From: Brachionus plicatilis
Lineage: Eukaryota > Rotifera > Eurotatoria > Ploima > Brachionidae
Direction of reading: 5' to 3'
DNA length: 64,000 bases
NCBI GenBank assembly: GCA_010279815.1
Contig: QEOQ01000559.1
Location: 90,636 to 154,635 of the forward strand
This document shows, in pieces, positions 33,941 through 46,029 of this stretch. The position numbers and the translations under genes are program-made. Position 1 is the stretch's first letter. The number at the start of each line of letters is the position of its first letter. Under the pieces are notes generated by a model. It was not told where the DNA came from. It worked only from the letters and a program-made list of their open reading frames with translations, and did not search any database.

Positions 33941-34576
33941 CAGTAGAATCTCTCAAAATGAACATCCTCAAATGTGAACAGCCCTATAAGTGAACACAAA
34001 TTTCTTGCGACCGACCAAAATGAATCTTTTTACATGGCATAAAATCCCTCAAATGTGAACACCCTCAAATGTAAACGTTCGGTATGTGAACATGAAAAAT
34101 TTAGAAAAAAGTGAACAAAAAACTCGAAAAAAAAATTTATTTACAGTTAAATTCAAAAATTTTTTTTAATATCTTCATAATATACATGACTTTTAAATTT
34201 ATAATACATATTTTATTGTGCTAAACTCCGTTGAGAACTAGTTTTTTGACCTGCTACTTGAATAAGTCTATATTTTTCCTCCATGGTTAGTTTATTATAG
34301 TTATTCAACTTAGATGCTGACATTTTTCTAATTAGAGATTAATTTTGAGATTCAAATTTTTGCATTAATTTTATCATCATTCAACTGATACTTAAATGAA
34401 TACATGGTCTTATTTTTATTTTTATTTTTGTTTTACACAAAAATTAACTTAACATTTATTAATCTCACAAAAGTGAACAGTTCACTTTTGAGAGAGCATC
34501 CTCAAATGTAAACAGCCCTATGAATGAACAAAAATCCCTTGCGACGGCGAGTGTTCACTTTTGAGGGATTCTACTG
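33941..34576. mobile_element. Tigger/pogo-like MITE
   Basis: The ends read CAGTAGAATCTCTCAAAATG and, inverted from the right, CAGTAGAATCCCTCAAAAGT. Both are flanked by TA. CTCAAATGTGAAC / CTCAAATGTAAAC words are repeated several times beneath each end, also in inverse. No transposase inside. 636 bp. Confidence 0.88.
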
Positions 34577-34859
34577 TAAGAATAAGTAAAAAAAAATAAT
34601 TTAGATAGAAACTAATTATTTTAGTGCAAAACTAAGTTTTTATTCTAATTAGCTAAGAAATTTCCTACCCAAAAAAAGAATTTTTTTTTGACATTTATTA
34701 ATTATTTTTAACAAAAAGTAATTATTTGTGCAATACAAGTAATTACCATCCTTCATCAACACCCACAGTAGCTATACGAGTGTTCTGCGAGTTGCTTATG
34801 GCAGTTCAATGACGAGCTTTGTTAAATAGCGAATAGAAGTATCAATTTCAATTAAAAAG

Positions 34860-35072
34860 CATAAACTAAATAGATGCAAAAAATTTATGGAAGTAGAGGC
34901 ACAGTTTTTAAATCAAAATAAAAATCTTTTTTTTCCAGTGGCTTATAATAGCTCGAATTTAGAAATGTTTGGCTCCGACTTAGAAAAAGAAATAATAATT
35001 AACGGTGACAATTATGTCTTAATGTTCTATACAATTTTTATATTAGATAACCTTGGGGTGCACAAATTTTGA
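34860..35072 (+). pseudogene. transposon-like coding fragment
   Basis: A plus-strand ORF with SDLEKEIIINGDNYVLMFYT, then IFILDNLGVHKF before the stop. The DNLG-H pattern is reminiscent of a widespread but poorly named animal transposase block (usually LGDNLGL/LADNLAAN before a Cys-rich CR.C segment). The downstream part is missing. Confidence 0.4.
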
Positions 35073-35179
35073 ATACTGAAGAAGAAATTAATGCTAAAAT
35101 TGCAACAATATTCTGATATATGGCAAATCTATTGCATTAGACAACCCAAGAGTATATAAATTTTTTGATATGAAGCCTG

Positions 35180-35280
35180 ATCTAGCAAATTTAAAAAAAA
35201 AGTCCGGACTTGGACTTTGAAAATAAAATAAAAAAATGTCCGAACTTTTTTTTGGAACTTTTAAACAACTCTGATAAAAT
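35180..35280. repeat. fragment of the CAGAGTTGTTTAAAAGT family
   Basis: AAGTCCGGACTTGGACTTT followed by GGAACTTTTAAACAACTCTG. The same terminal words occur near 13105, 57410 and 58755, so this is a dispersed element end. Confidence 0.6.
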
Positions 35281-35289
35281 TAACTCAAA

Positions 35290-36860
35290 AAATTCCTCTA
35301 CCATATCTGAAAGTAAAGGGCGAAAATAGGCCTAAATGTAACATTCTTGTTTTTAGAATTTATTAATACGGTGTATATCGATTAAATGTCATCATCCTAA
35401 TGAAAAGTAAATGAGGGCAAATTAAATTAAGATTTACAACCTTATTCATTTTCATGAAGAGAACAAAATGGACCCAGGGTATAGCTTTGAATGACTTGGA
35501 AAAATTTTACCAGAACCATCGTATTTTTCCTAAAGTTTTTTTTGGCTTTAAAAACATTTTTTTTATTTTTAATCAAATATAATTGTTTAAAATATTACAA
35601 AAACTAGATTTACTTTTCTTTATATGTAATACTTAAGTCTGAAAATATGTCCCTTTTCTATCCTAGCTGATAATCAGGAGGCATTCATCTCCTTTTCGAG
35701 TAACCTGACATAGAGATTACTGCATCGAATCGATCATCTACACCGTTATTATTTCCCAGTCGAAACCAGTTCGATTATCTGATACTAATAAAAAAAACTT
35801 TTAATAAAATAAAAATGATTCCTGAAAATAAAAATATTTGATACCTTGAAAAAAAGGGTCCAAAATTAACATTAATTAATTACAAATTAAAAAGAAATTT
35901 TTCAATCTTTACAAATGAAAAGATATTAAAATTTTTTATATTAATAAACAAAGATAAATAATTTTTAATATAATTTATTTAAATGAGAATTAAAAAAATT
36001 AGAGCCAATTAAATAAAAATAATTTTTTTGAAGAATAAGGATAAAACAAGACTATTCAAAATAAATTGAATTCTTAAAAAAAATTTAATTAATTGAATAA
36101 AAAGGGAATTTTGAAATTCTGAACAAATATGAACAAGCTTAAAAATTTATCCAATTTCTAAAATTAATTTAAAATTTAAAAATTATTTTAAAAATTTTTT
36201 AGGTTTATATGAACTAGATATCAATTTTATTATGATTTTCAGTTTAAAGATAGATCGCAAGTTTTTTTTCTGTTTAAAATTTTTCAGTAAGCCTTAAAGT
36301 AAAAAAAGCGGAGTTGTGAAGTTTTTTTCAATTCGATCGTTTCTATCCTGAAAAACTTGAAAAACTTCTGTACTTCTGTAAGAATAATTTTTTTTCTGTG
36401 AATTCTTAATGCTTTAGCAACTGTGCATAATCCCAAAATAAACTCAGATCTTTTTTTGAAAACTTCGATAATATTTTCTGTTTTGAAAACCCACATTTTT
36501 GGTTATATAAGAGAATTTTTTTTAAAATCAGAAACCTTGCAGTCGCCTGAACCAAGGATTTCAAGTCTAATTAGAAAATTAAAGAATTTTTTTTGTCATT
36601 TGAAATTAAAAAATTACAAAATTTATTTTTGGTAGCAACTTTAGGTTTAAAATTATTTAAATTGCCAACAAATAAATTGTCCATAATTTTTTTGGAATCT
36701 TGGTATCAAATTAAATAAATAAAATTTGACTTATTAAGAAAACGTTATAATAAAATTATTAGATATTTTAATTAATTTGATAAATTGGATCAATTAGTTA
36801 AAAAGAAATCAGTACAAATCAAAATTAATTTTAATTCAAAATTAATTTGAATTCGTTTCA
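35290..36860. other. AT-rich intergenic, nothing supported
   Basis: The only open frames (around 36284-36635) overlap on both strands and are Phe/Lys/Ile-rich, so I do not call them. A less AT-rich patch at 35650-35790 has no ORF or RNA fold I recognise. Confidence 0.4.
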
Positions 36861-36869
36861 ATAGTATAA

Positions 36870-37083
36870 CGTTTTATCCAATGTTATAAATAGTGAAAAC
36901 TTATCAAATCCTTTACAATTAGATGAACCGATTGATTTAAATTTTGGTCAAAATTATCAAGCTGATAAACAAAAATCTTTAAATGGTCCAAAACGTCGTG
37001 GCAGACCTCGTGATTCTATAACTAAAAAAAGAAATACAGAAAAAAGTTCTGTCAGAAAATCAAAAAGAGAGCGAAAAAACTAA
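36870..37083 (+). CDS. AT-hook ORF, partial
   Basis: The open plus frame reads SENLSNPLQLDEPIDLNFG, then KSLNGPKRRGRPRDSITKKR, then a basic tail (SSVRKSKRERKN) and TAA. PKRRGRPRD is a good AT-hook core. There is no Met at the 5' end, so the start is spliced from upstream or lost. It is similar in plan (polar N-part, hook, basic end) to the ORF at 836-1144 but without the Cys motif. Could be an element-encoded or host chromatin protein fragment. Confidence 0.45.
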
Positions 37084-37853
37084 AATTGATATTTCCATAT
37101 GAAATTTTTATATTTTTTGTCGGTACTTAGCTTAATTTTTTTATTCTCCTTTTCAACTTTAATATGAATAAAATTTTATAAAAATATTTATGGTTATTTT
37201 TTTTTACTTTTATTTTTGCTATCATAAACATAATTTTAACAGCAGGTGAAAAAAAATTGCTAGCAGAAGAAATAACGTCCATTATATTTAAGTTATGTTT
37301 TTTAATTTTTTTTTCAAAATAAAACAAAAAAATTTAATTTGAAAAATTTTGAAATAGTTTTAAACAATTTTGACCGTAGTTTCAAAATTATGAAGAGCCT
37401 AAAATGTCCCAAGATTTCACTAATTCTTATTTCGGTCTGAAAAGTCTAATAATAATAGTTTCTTATATCGCTCCTAAGTATTTTAAAAAATTTTGATTTG
37501 TAGTGCCCAAAATCATAAACTGTAGTTAGATATATTAATTTCTGGTCTAAGAATCTCCGTCGGATTCTTTCAATCTGAATGAATTTTTACGAAAAGCTCA
37601 TAAAATTTCATTACGATTCTCTGGAGAAATTTATTTATAAATTGTTATTAAATTTTGTTTATAAATTTATGTTATCTGAGTTTAAATTTCAAAAATATTA
37701 AAAATAAGAATGTGTGAGACTACGGTTTGTGGTTTATGGGGTCTATGACTTGAGAAAAAATGGATTTTTTTCTGTGCATTTTGAGCTTAGATCAAATAAA
37801 TAAAAACATTTTTTGTTCAGAAATTCACAAAACCAAAAAAAAAATCTTATTAC

Positions 37854-40800
37854 CAATGAAAAAAGAAATCCTAAAATATTCGATTTGACATTTATCGACA
37901 TGTCGACAGGCACTAAATAAAGAAATTATTTAAAAAATTGTATTTGAAAAGGTAGAATAAGCTGAGATAAATTACTTGTTGTTCCAAATCTATGGTCGAT
38001 AGTTTTGGTGTTTACATCAGCAACAGTAGACGCGAATTGTTTAGATATCCTGCCTAGATTTAAATTTCGATCAGGTGGCATGATTGTAAAATAATTTTCC
38101 AATGGACATATCATTTCTTGGAAATTTAAATTAAAGTCCACTAAAAATGAATGCAAAAAAATTACCATTTACCAAACAACAAGGACCTTCAACTCTGCTC
38201 AAAATTCTATTGTTCTCATCAAACACATTAAAGTAAGGTCTAGTCAGACTAGATCTAAATAAAAGGTGAGAGTTTATTTTTTAGGCCTGGTATGCCTTAC
38301 TTTTGTTCCACAAATCCTAGAGATTTGCCAACAGGAGCTTCTATTAGCACTCGATTCGAGCAGCTTTTGAACCAATTCGACAACCAAAGCACATTACAGC
38401 ATTTTATTTCCTGGTCTATTTTCATTACAATTCTATTCAGATTATCGATAATATTAATGACCATATGTTTAGAAGAAAAAGAGCGATTGCCTGAAGAAGC
38501 CTCTTGAACCGCGTAAAACATCAGTTGGCCATTTGAATTTTTTATTATGTATCTTTTGGCTTTGGCTGAGCCTTTCTCCCATGCTGAAAATTCTTTTAAA
38601 AATTCATTTTAATTTTTTCTAATTTAGACTTCATTCAAAAACCCAATGTGCAAAAAGCTGGCTGACTTTATAACACTTTAAAGGGTTTTTTAAAGTGAAA
38701 GATTAATTTTAGAGAATTCTTGTAAAAAAAAAAAACTTTTATAAGGCCTATATTAAATATTTAATTCTGAAAATTGCCAATTAAAATAACAGTAATGACT
38801 CCAATCCGCTACTATTGGAATACAGGGCTTTATTTAGAGCAAATTGAAGTTTGAGATCAATATCAAAAGATCAAAATATAAAATGTGAAATTTTTTTAAT
38901 AGTAGAGAATTTTTTAATAGTTGATAATTTTTTTTTAAAATAATGTTTTAAAATTTATTATTTATTTTAGTAGAAAAATAAAATAAGCTTTGTTTGAATG
39001 AATGAATATAAAAGTAATGAATTTGATTTTCTGAAATAGTTTCAGCTGAATTATTTAGATTATTGATTGTGTTTATTAAATAAATTAGAGGTCAATCATT
39101 TTGGCATCTAGAAGTTTGGGATCAAAAAAATGAGATCATATGGTATTTTGTTTATAACTTTTAGATGGTATTCGATTATATCTCTCTGCATAATGCTAAC
39201 TAATGGAAAAACATGCTAAATAGTAGTAGTAGTAGTAGTGGTTTAACTGCAGCATGACTGTTATCATGTGAGCGCATCAAGGACGCCCTGTGGCAGTTAA
39301 AAAATTTATCCAGTTTATTTTTTGAACTCGTTCACGGTTTTGGACATGATTACTTCATCAGGAAGCAAGTTCCATTGGTTTACTATTCGGTTGTTAAAGA
39401 ATTCATGACGTTGGTTAAATATTTGATAAGGCTCTGTAAAAACTCAATTGCAATTAAATTGCCAATTTGAATTTTATGATCAATTTTTGATGCTCAAAAT
39501 GATCAAATCAAACTAAAACTATTAAATAAATTGTAATTTCTTAATAGAAATACTATATACTATGTTAATAAAAAAAAAAATTACGCAATATCAAAATGCA
39601 CAATGCAGAGTGCACACTTTCGAAATAATGCAATTTTAAGTAGATAATTTTTTGCAGACTTTTGCAGATTTTCCCTATAGATTTAACAAAGTATGTTAAA
39701 ACCAAAAATTTACCTCTGCACTAATTATATTAAAAAATTGAAATTTATTGAATAGTTTTAGTTTGATTTGACCATTTTGAGCATCAAAAATTGATCAAAA
39801 ACTTCAACTTGCCATTAAATTTCGCAGTTGAATTATAAACTTTTCACTGACGTGCATTTTCTTGCAAAATTGCAGACTTTTTGCAGAGCCTTATCTAATA
39901 TTTGGAAAGATGAAGAACACCAGAAGCCCCTCAAGAAAAGCCACGTGATGAATTCGGATTACCAATTATTCAATTTTCCAAATTTCACGATATCATTAAG
40001 GAACCAAAAGATGCCAGAGAAAGAAGAATGATGAAACGTGACCAAAACAATGAACAAAGACTTAAAGTTCGACCTGGAAAAATTAAAGAAAAATTGAAAA
40101 GGGAAGGAAAATACGACGAAGCTGCCGAAGGAATCATGGAATTAAAGGGAATTTATGATGAAGGCTTAAGGAAGCTAGAAGATGAACGAAAATCAATTAA
40201 TAAATTAAAAGAAACTTATGAGACAAAGTTAGAGGACGAAGAAATAAAGAAAATCATCGAATTTCATAAACAACAAGCGGATTATTCCACTCTAAAGGAG
40301 TTAAACAAGAGTGATTTCGATTTCAGACAAAATATCGAAGGTCGAAAAGCATGGGACTTATTGGAATGTGGGTGCACCATTAGAGGATGGAGATTTTCAG
40401 AGAATAAGTTCCCTAATAATGATAGAAAGATTTTTGCGGAAATTGGTTCAATGGAAAATTTGGGCAAACAGGATCCTCGAAATAAAGAAGCAATCATGTC
40501 AAAGGAGAAAGTTGAAGCTGAATTGAAGGTTATCAATGATATAAAATTAGATTGAAATAAAAGAAACTTGAAACTAACTATTATTACATTTATTTAATTT
40601 TTAAATTTATATATTTGTTTAAAAAATTTTTATGGAAAAAATCTTTTTTTCCGTAAAGGGGGAGGTGTAAAGATGTAATTTCAAGATTAAAAAAGGAAAA
40701 AATAAAATTTTAATAAATTTTACCTTGAAGTTATTTTTAGAAAAGTTAATGAGAAAAACTCTTATAACTTTGTAATTTTCGTATATATATTAATTGTATT

Positions 40801-43800
40801 TTTGAATAATAAACTAACTAAAAAACTTAAATAAAATCTTAGAAAGAAAATTATATCTTAATTTACTTTTCGGAATGAGATATTGAAAAGTATTTTTTAG
40901 TTCAATTTTATAGGTGATTGAAAAGTCAATTATCAGGTTACTAAAAAGTATCCTATCATTAAAAAATCCTATTGCTTCGTTCTTTGAGGCCCTAGGGACT
41001 AGGCGAAAGACTTTGTCATAAGCTGACCAACTCAAGCACAGAGTAGTCTAGTTTTTCCGTATATTGAAAAGTATACAAAAAAGGCATTGAGTAGTGCCAT
41101 AGGGACCCCTCCTTCGATCGTATATCAGTCAAGCAAATCAATAATCGAAGATCGATCAAAAACCACTCAACCGTTACGGATCAAAAACTCATGCGAAGCA
41201 TTACATATTTAGCATGTTTATGCATTAGCTAGCATTTTGCAGAGAGGTTTAATCAAAGGCTTTAATTATTTAATAATTTTATTAAAGAATAAGGTAAAAA
41301 TAAGACTATTCAAAAATAAATTGGAATAAAACTAATTGCACATGTCTAGTATTTTACACAGTGTTAAATACTATCAACTTGCTAAGCGCATGAGGTCATA
41401 GTATTGCACTGTGAAACTATAGACACCTACGATATATAGAGTCGGTGTTGTAGTTATTGAGAGAACTACAACATTCAGTACAATTTAAAAATAACTTATC
41501 ATTTCTTTTCCTCAACTCTTCCTCGACTTTTCCTCTTTCTTAACTCTTCCTTTTCTCAACTTTTCCTTTCCTTTCCTAAGAGTTGAGCAAGGAATAGTCG
41601 AGGAAGAGAAAAGTTAAAGAAAGTAAAAGTGGAGGATAGGAAAAGTAGATGAAAAGAAAAGTTGAAGAAGAGTCGAAGAACAAAATGCGTACAAGTCAGT
41701 TTTAATTTTTTACTGTTAAATAAAATTTAAATTCCAAGATTAACTTAAATAATTCTAAGTTCTATTTAAATTATGTTTTAATTAAAATTACTTAAACAAT
41801 TTGACTAATTTAAATTTTCAGATACAACTAAAACCTACTAAAATATTATGCTGATATCCTAACTTCATAGCACGCTCTTTTTCCAAATGACCAAGCATAT
41901 AGCTTGAGGAATTTGTATTACTATATTCAACAGTGTAATATCAACATTTTTATTTACTATAATTGCATTCACTAACTTTAATTAAATGATTGTGGAAAGA
42001 GATCTTTTAATGTATTGCTTTTTGTTTATTGATCGAGTAGAAAAGGGCTCTCGTAAAAAATCTTGAGTTTGGCTCATTTTTAAAAATATAAATTAGTTTT
42101 TAATAAAATATAAAATAATATTTATATATTAATTTAGAAAGACCTTGAACTAATTGGAAAAGAAAAAAATGTAAAAAAACTTAATTTTTAGATTTTATTT
42201 GTTAATTGCGTTTTACAATTAATACACTTATTATAAAAGCCATCAAAATAAATTTAAATTTTCGTTTTGATTTTCAATTTCAAATAAAAGCTTATTAATT
42301 TTACTTTATAAATTCAAAATTGAATTGAATTGTGATTCAAATTTAATAAATTAAAAATTAATTTAAATATTTAAAAGTAAATTCAAATACTATTTATTTT
42401 CAACACCAGTCTTTTCTTTTTTTCCCTCGTTCTTAAATGATTAACGAATTTCTTATGAAAAAGATTTTTTAAGCTTTGAAAAAAAAATATGCGATAAAGA
42501 AAAAAATAAAATAATCGTATCTTTTTATTAATTATGCGATGGTTTAATTTTTTATGCTCTAACATTATTTTTTATGCGTCAAAACCCCTCATCTATTTAT
42601 GACGGAATAGAAAATTAAACATAAATAAAATTTGTTAAGAAAATTACGAAAAACGATTTTTGGTTCTGTATTTTTAGTGATGCAATCTGAAATTTAGAAA
42701 AAAAATTAATTATTTTTTTTTATTAAAAAAAATAATTTGGGTGGATACCCTGGGCAGTTCCGAAAGACGATAGCCTTCTTTTCAGCCCCATGTTAGGAAA
42801 GTGTTCACGAAATTTTTACATATTGAAAAGTTGAAAAAATAAAAAAGATTGAGTTATTCGATTTTATCAAAAATAGTTAGAAAGCGGTTAGTTGCTGTGC
42901 TAATAAATAAATCAGCGAATTTAATCTATTTTAACCCTCAAATAAAAAAAGAATACATTGCTTTCAATTATTTGTGTGCTTCAACCAGGACAAAATAGTT
43001 AAAATAAAATCCAGTTGTTGTTAAATAAAATCTAGATAAAAATGTTGTTATTACTGCTAAAATATTTTTAAACTTATATATAAAAATGAAATAAGGAATA
43101 AAAAAAATTACAAAAAATATTCAATTTCATGATTTAACAATATATAACAACAATGTCTAATAGACTATAAGACAAAAATTCTAAAAGAATTTAAGTTAAA
43201 ATCTCTACAAAATCTCAATGACTAATATTTTTATTATTTTTTCTCCTAATATAATAATATTATAATATTTAATATTTTAAAGAATGATGGAGCGACTCCT
43301 AAATTTTCTGAACATACATTTTTATAATAAATTGATAAAATTATCTTTAGAAATGCTTTTTTAATTAGATTAAATTAATGATTAAATAACAAAAAATCTT
43401 TTAATTTTAATTTTTTGAATTTTTTTAAAGAAAGATAATAATCGATTATACAAAAATTTTTATAAATTTTTCCATAATTGATATTTAATTTAAATAAAAA
43501 ATAATGAAGATAATGAATGAATATAATAAAATAATAGAAATAAATAAAAAATATCGCTCTAATTTTTCTTAATAAAATTATTCAAATATATATTTTTCGG
43601 CCTTACATTAGAAGATAAATCGTTAAATTAAAAAATTTTACCTTCGGGCAATTTTGCGATTTGTTCAATTTGGATTTGGTCTAAATCTTTTAGATATTCC
43701 AGACCATTTGGGCAGCCAATGAAAGGTTCTGGTCGCATCATCCAGTTTACTTTTAAATTAATTTAATTTTTTCATAAATGATAATTTTCTAATGATTACA

Positions 43801-43830
43801 AGCTCTTGGCTGAGTTGTATGCGCTGCCAT
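37854..43830 (-). CDS. phospholipid scramblase family protein, divergent copy C
   Basis: Six exons in phase: 43830-43800, 43749-43642, 38592-38301, 38254-38166, 38140-37976 and 37912-37854. The first two give MAAHTTQPRALNWMM, then FIGCPNGLEYLKDLDQIQIE. After a 5-kb intron comes FSAWEKGSAKAKRYIIKNSN, then GQLMFYAVQEASSGN, IIDNLNRIVMKIDQEIKCCN, then VLIEAPVGKSLGFVEQK. Later exons give FDENNRILSRVEGPCC, LNLGRISKQFAS, then PVDMSINVKSNILGFLFSL. The order and intron-phase matches make the family sure. Unlike A and B the central Cys block is reduced (CCNVLWLSNWFKSCS), and the usual Asp-Phe-Met-Phe-Phe-Glu end is not visible; a last exon near 37790-37735 is only tentative. It may be specialised or beginning to decay. 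The long intron hosts transposons and an ORF on the other strand. Confidence 0.88.
39213..39422 (-). pseudogene. LINE ORF2 3' end with (CTA)n tail
   Basis: The minus strand reads RHEFFNNRIVNQWNLLPDEV, then IMSKTVNEFKK, stop, the well-known C-terminus of CR1/Jockey-like ORF2. About 95 bp of 3' untranslated sequence follows, then a CTACTACTACTA tail at 39221-39240. 5'-truncated, inside the large intron of scramblase C. Confidence 0.85.
39425..39895. mobile_element. MITE with GATAAGGCTCTG ends
   Basis: The ends GATAAGGCTCTGTAAAAA and (inverted) GATAAGGCTCTGCAAAAA. Inner parts pair too: CAATTTTTGATGCTCAAAAT and ATTTTGAGCATCAAAAATTG. It contains GTGCACTCTGCATTGTGCAT-type words in inverse. A second copy at 13600-17000 is split by the hAT element. 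Its right end lies only about 15 bp upstream of the unidentified ORF at 39910. Confidence 0.85.
39910..40555 (+). CDS. unidentified charged coiled-coil ORF, 5' end probably lost
   Basis: The open frame runs from 39910 (RTPEAPQEKPRDEFGLPIIQ), through a first Met at 40028, to TGA at 40553-40555. Seen: a Lys/Glu-rich helical middle (GKYDEAAEGIMELKGIYDEG, KSINKLKETYETKLEDEEIK), then a more globular end (RKAWDLLECGCTIRGWRFSE). Codon use is clearly coding and richer in GC than the flanks. A poly(A)-type AATAAA follows the stop at 40556. The frame stays coding upstream of the Met, so the real start is likely spliced from, or was removed by, the MITE ending at 39895. It is nested in the large intron of scramblase C on the opposite strand. 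I do not recognise the protein. It could be a retrocopy or a captured gene. Confidence 0.6.
40680..43600. other. intronic/intergenic repeats and AT-rich DNA
   Basis: 41500-41690 is an inverted pair of a pyrimidine tract and a purine tract (CTTTTCCTCAACTCTTCC side against GGAAGAGAAAAGTTAAAGAA side). 42738-42800 is a GC-richer patch (GGGTGGATACCCTGGGCAGT) that may be a transposon end. The rest shows nothing I can support. Confidence 0.4.
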
Positions 43831-44697
43831 TTCTTTATTTGTTTCTTTTTAAAAAATTTTTAATTTTTTTCTAATTTATATAAGCTTATATACATCTAAT
43901 AGTGAGTAATCATGTTTACCTTTTTATACGCTCACAAAAAATCGATTGTTTTCAAGCATAATGTCCATTTTCAAGAAAAAAAATGATTTTTAATAAGATC
44001 ATCAAATCGATAGTTCTTACATAATTATAACATTTAAATTTATATTATTAATTTGTCACTCAAAAGATCAGTATCAAAATATCAAAAAACATTTTAAAAT
44101 AATTCAAGGTTTTATTTAAAAAAAAAGGTAAAATGACATTTATTGAAAAAATAAACGAAAAATTTTAAAACACGGTCAAAAATTATTTCACACTGAACAA
44201 ACTCTCTGAAAAATTAATTTTCAAAAATTAAAGAAATACGCATTTAAAAAACTGTTAAACATTTGATAAAAAAATTCATATAATAAATAATTTTTAAATT
44301 ATATTTTTTGACTTAAAAAAATGAACATTAAATTTGTTGAATTAAAATAATAGCAATAAAATATTTTTTTTTCACTGATGAGTAATCTTTTTTATCCTGT
44401 GATCTATTTAGTTTTATTTCATCCTTAAAAATCGTACAATATTTAAAAATTTCTATGCATGTCATTAATTATTGTAACTATTTTATTTTAATTCTCTTTA
44501 AAATTTTATTTTTTCAAATTATTATTTTTTAATTTCTTATTTGTAGGAGCCTATTGAATTAATAATTATCAAAAAAAGCTTGGCAACCTGATGGAAGTTA
44601 ATCTGATGCGCATAATAGATTTTTTACAATCTATTTAGTAAAGAACACTAAAATCATAGATTATTGGACTCTTTTTCGATGAATTTTATCTAAAAAT

Positions 44698-44861
44698 TTA
44701 AATATTTTTTTTAACCCAATTAACGTCAAACATATTTAATTTATCATCGTCAGTTTGAACCAATTTCAGAACTAAGTGAGCAATCCGATCCATCTCATCC
44801 ACTGAAAGCGATTGAGATACAATTTTTGGTACGTTATTTAAAAAAACAGTATCTTGTATCT
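44698..44861 (-). CDS. coding-like 3' exon, unidentified
   Basis: The minus frame reads EIQDTVFLNNVPKIVSQSLS, then VDEMDRIAHLVLKLVQTDDD, KLNMFDVNWVKKNI and TAA. Composition is clearly protein-like with an amphipathic helix. No start and no recognised family. It may be the last exon of a gene or a transposon end. Confidence 0.4.
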
Positions 44862-45814
44862 CTTGATTTTATGAAATTTAGATTTTGTGAAATAAATTTA
44901 AATGACGGATCAAATCCTTTCAATGCTATTTTTTTCGAATTTCTGAAATTTTTTTTTGTGCATTTTTGATTCTGTGAAATGAAGAATTCTTTAACTAAAA
45001 AAATTTTGAAAATTTTTAAGGAAAAATATTTTTAAGGACAATGAAAAAAAATTTATTTATATATAATATATGTATGATTTCGAAAAAAAATTCATATGTC
45101 GTTTTGAAATTCATTAATTACTTAAAATAGAAAAAAAGAAAGTTATTTTTGGGTTTTTTTATTCCTTAAATTATATTGTTTTTTTGTTAAACCTTTCTCT
45201 AAAATTTTATTTTAAGTTTCTTCAATAGGATACAAATACAAATACAAATAAATATAAATATCAGATAAAAATTTTTTTGGGCGCCTTCTATTATTTTAGG
45301 GGCATCATTATCATTATCATTATCATCATTATAAATTCTTAAAAGAACATCCTTTCTATAAGGGAGTATCTATAAGGGTCCGTTGTCAATAGATCCTCGA
45401 ATATTAACCGAATAAGAAACGATCATTTAAAAATTCAACAATTTTTTTAACTCTACAGATTCACCATTAAAAAAAGTTTAAAAAAGTCTAAATACGAAAA
45501 TATAGACCAAGAACTTAAAAACTTTATTGGAGTAATGGACAACTTTTTGTATTGTTCAATTTTTCAATTATCATTTTTTGATAATTATTTTATTCTTACT
45601 ATGTCTACTATTCATTAATTCAAGTTTTATTTTAATACAATTTTTCGACTATTCTTTTTTTTAAATTCATCAACTTTTCAATTTTTCTATTAATCAAATT
45701 TTAATTTTTTTTACTCATTCAACTATTCTATTTTCCAATTTTAATTAATCGTTTAACTTCTCCCGTTTCGCTTTATTGAAACTAATAATTAATTTTAAAA
45801 TTTTTTTATAAATT

Positions 45815-46021
45815 TTATTTATTTGTATTTTTATACTTTTCCAAACTTAGGCATCTTTTTTCATTTAAACCTTGAAATATACAAATAAAAAAGAAAAAAA
45901 AGTGATTATTTGTAAAATGTTTCACTGAGTGTTTATATCTTGAAATATGGCTAAAAATTTGTTCACATGTTTGAATATTTAAATCATTTAAATCGCGGTA
46001 ATTATCACATAAATAAAACAC
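45815..46021 (-). pseudogene. transposase-like fragment (KDZ-type end motif)
   Basis: The frame reads DLNIQTCEQIFSHISRYKHS, then VKHFTNNHFFFFF. In some large animal transposases (Kyakuja-Dileera-Zisupton type) a similar C-terminal motif occurs: EQxFSxLxRYKHSxRHMxxxxFxFFL. Isolated, no catalytic domain seen nearby. Confidence 0.45.
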
Positions 46022-46029
46022 TTGACAAG

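Noticed and set aside
37127..37327. Lys-rich minus-strand ORF
   Set aside because: A/T-run composition and no splice or family support.
40282..40536. Minus-strand ORF opposite the 40-kb coding region
   Set aside because: Antisense shadow of the coding ORF at 39910-40555.
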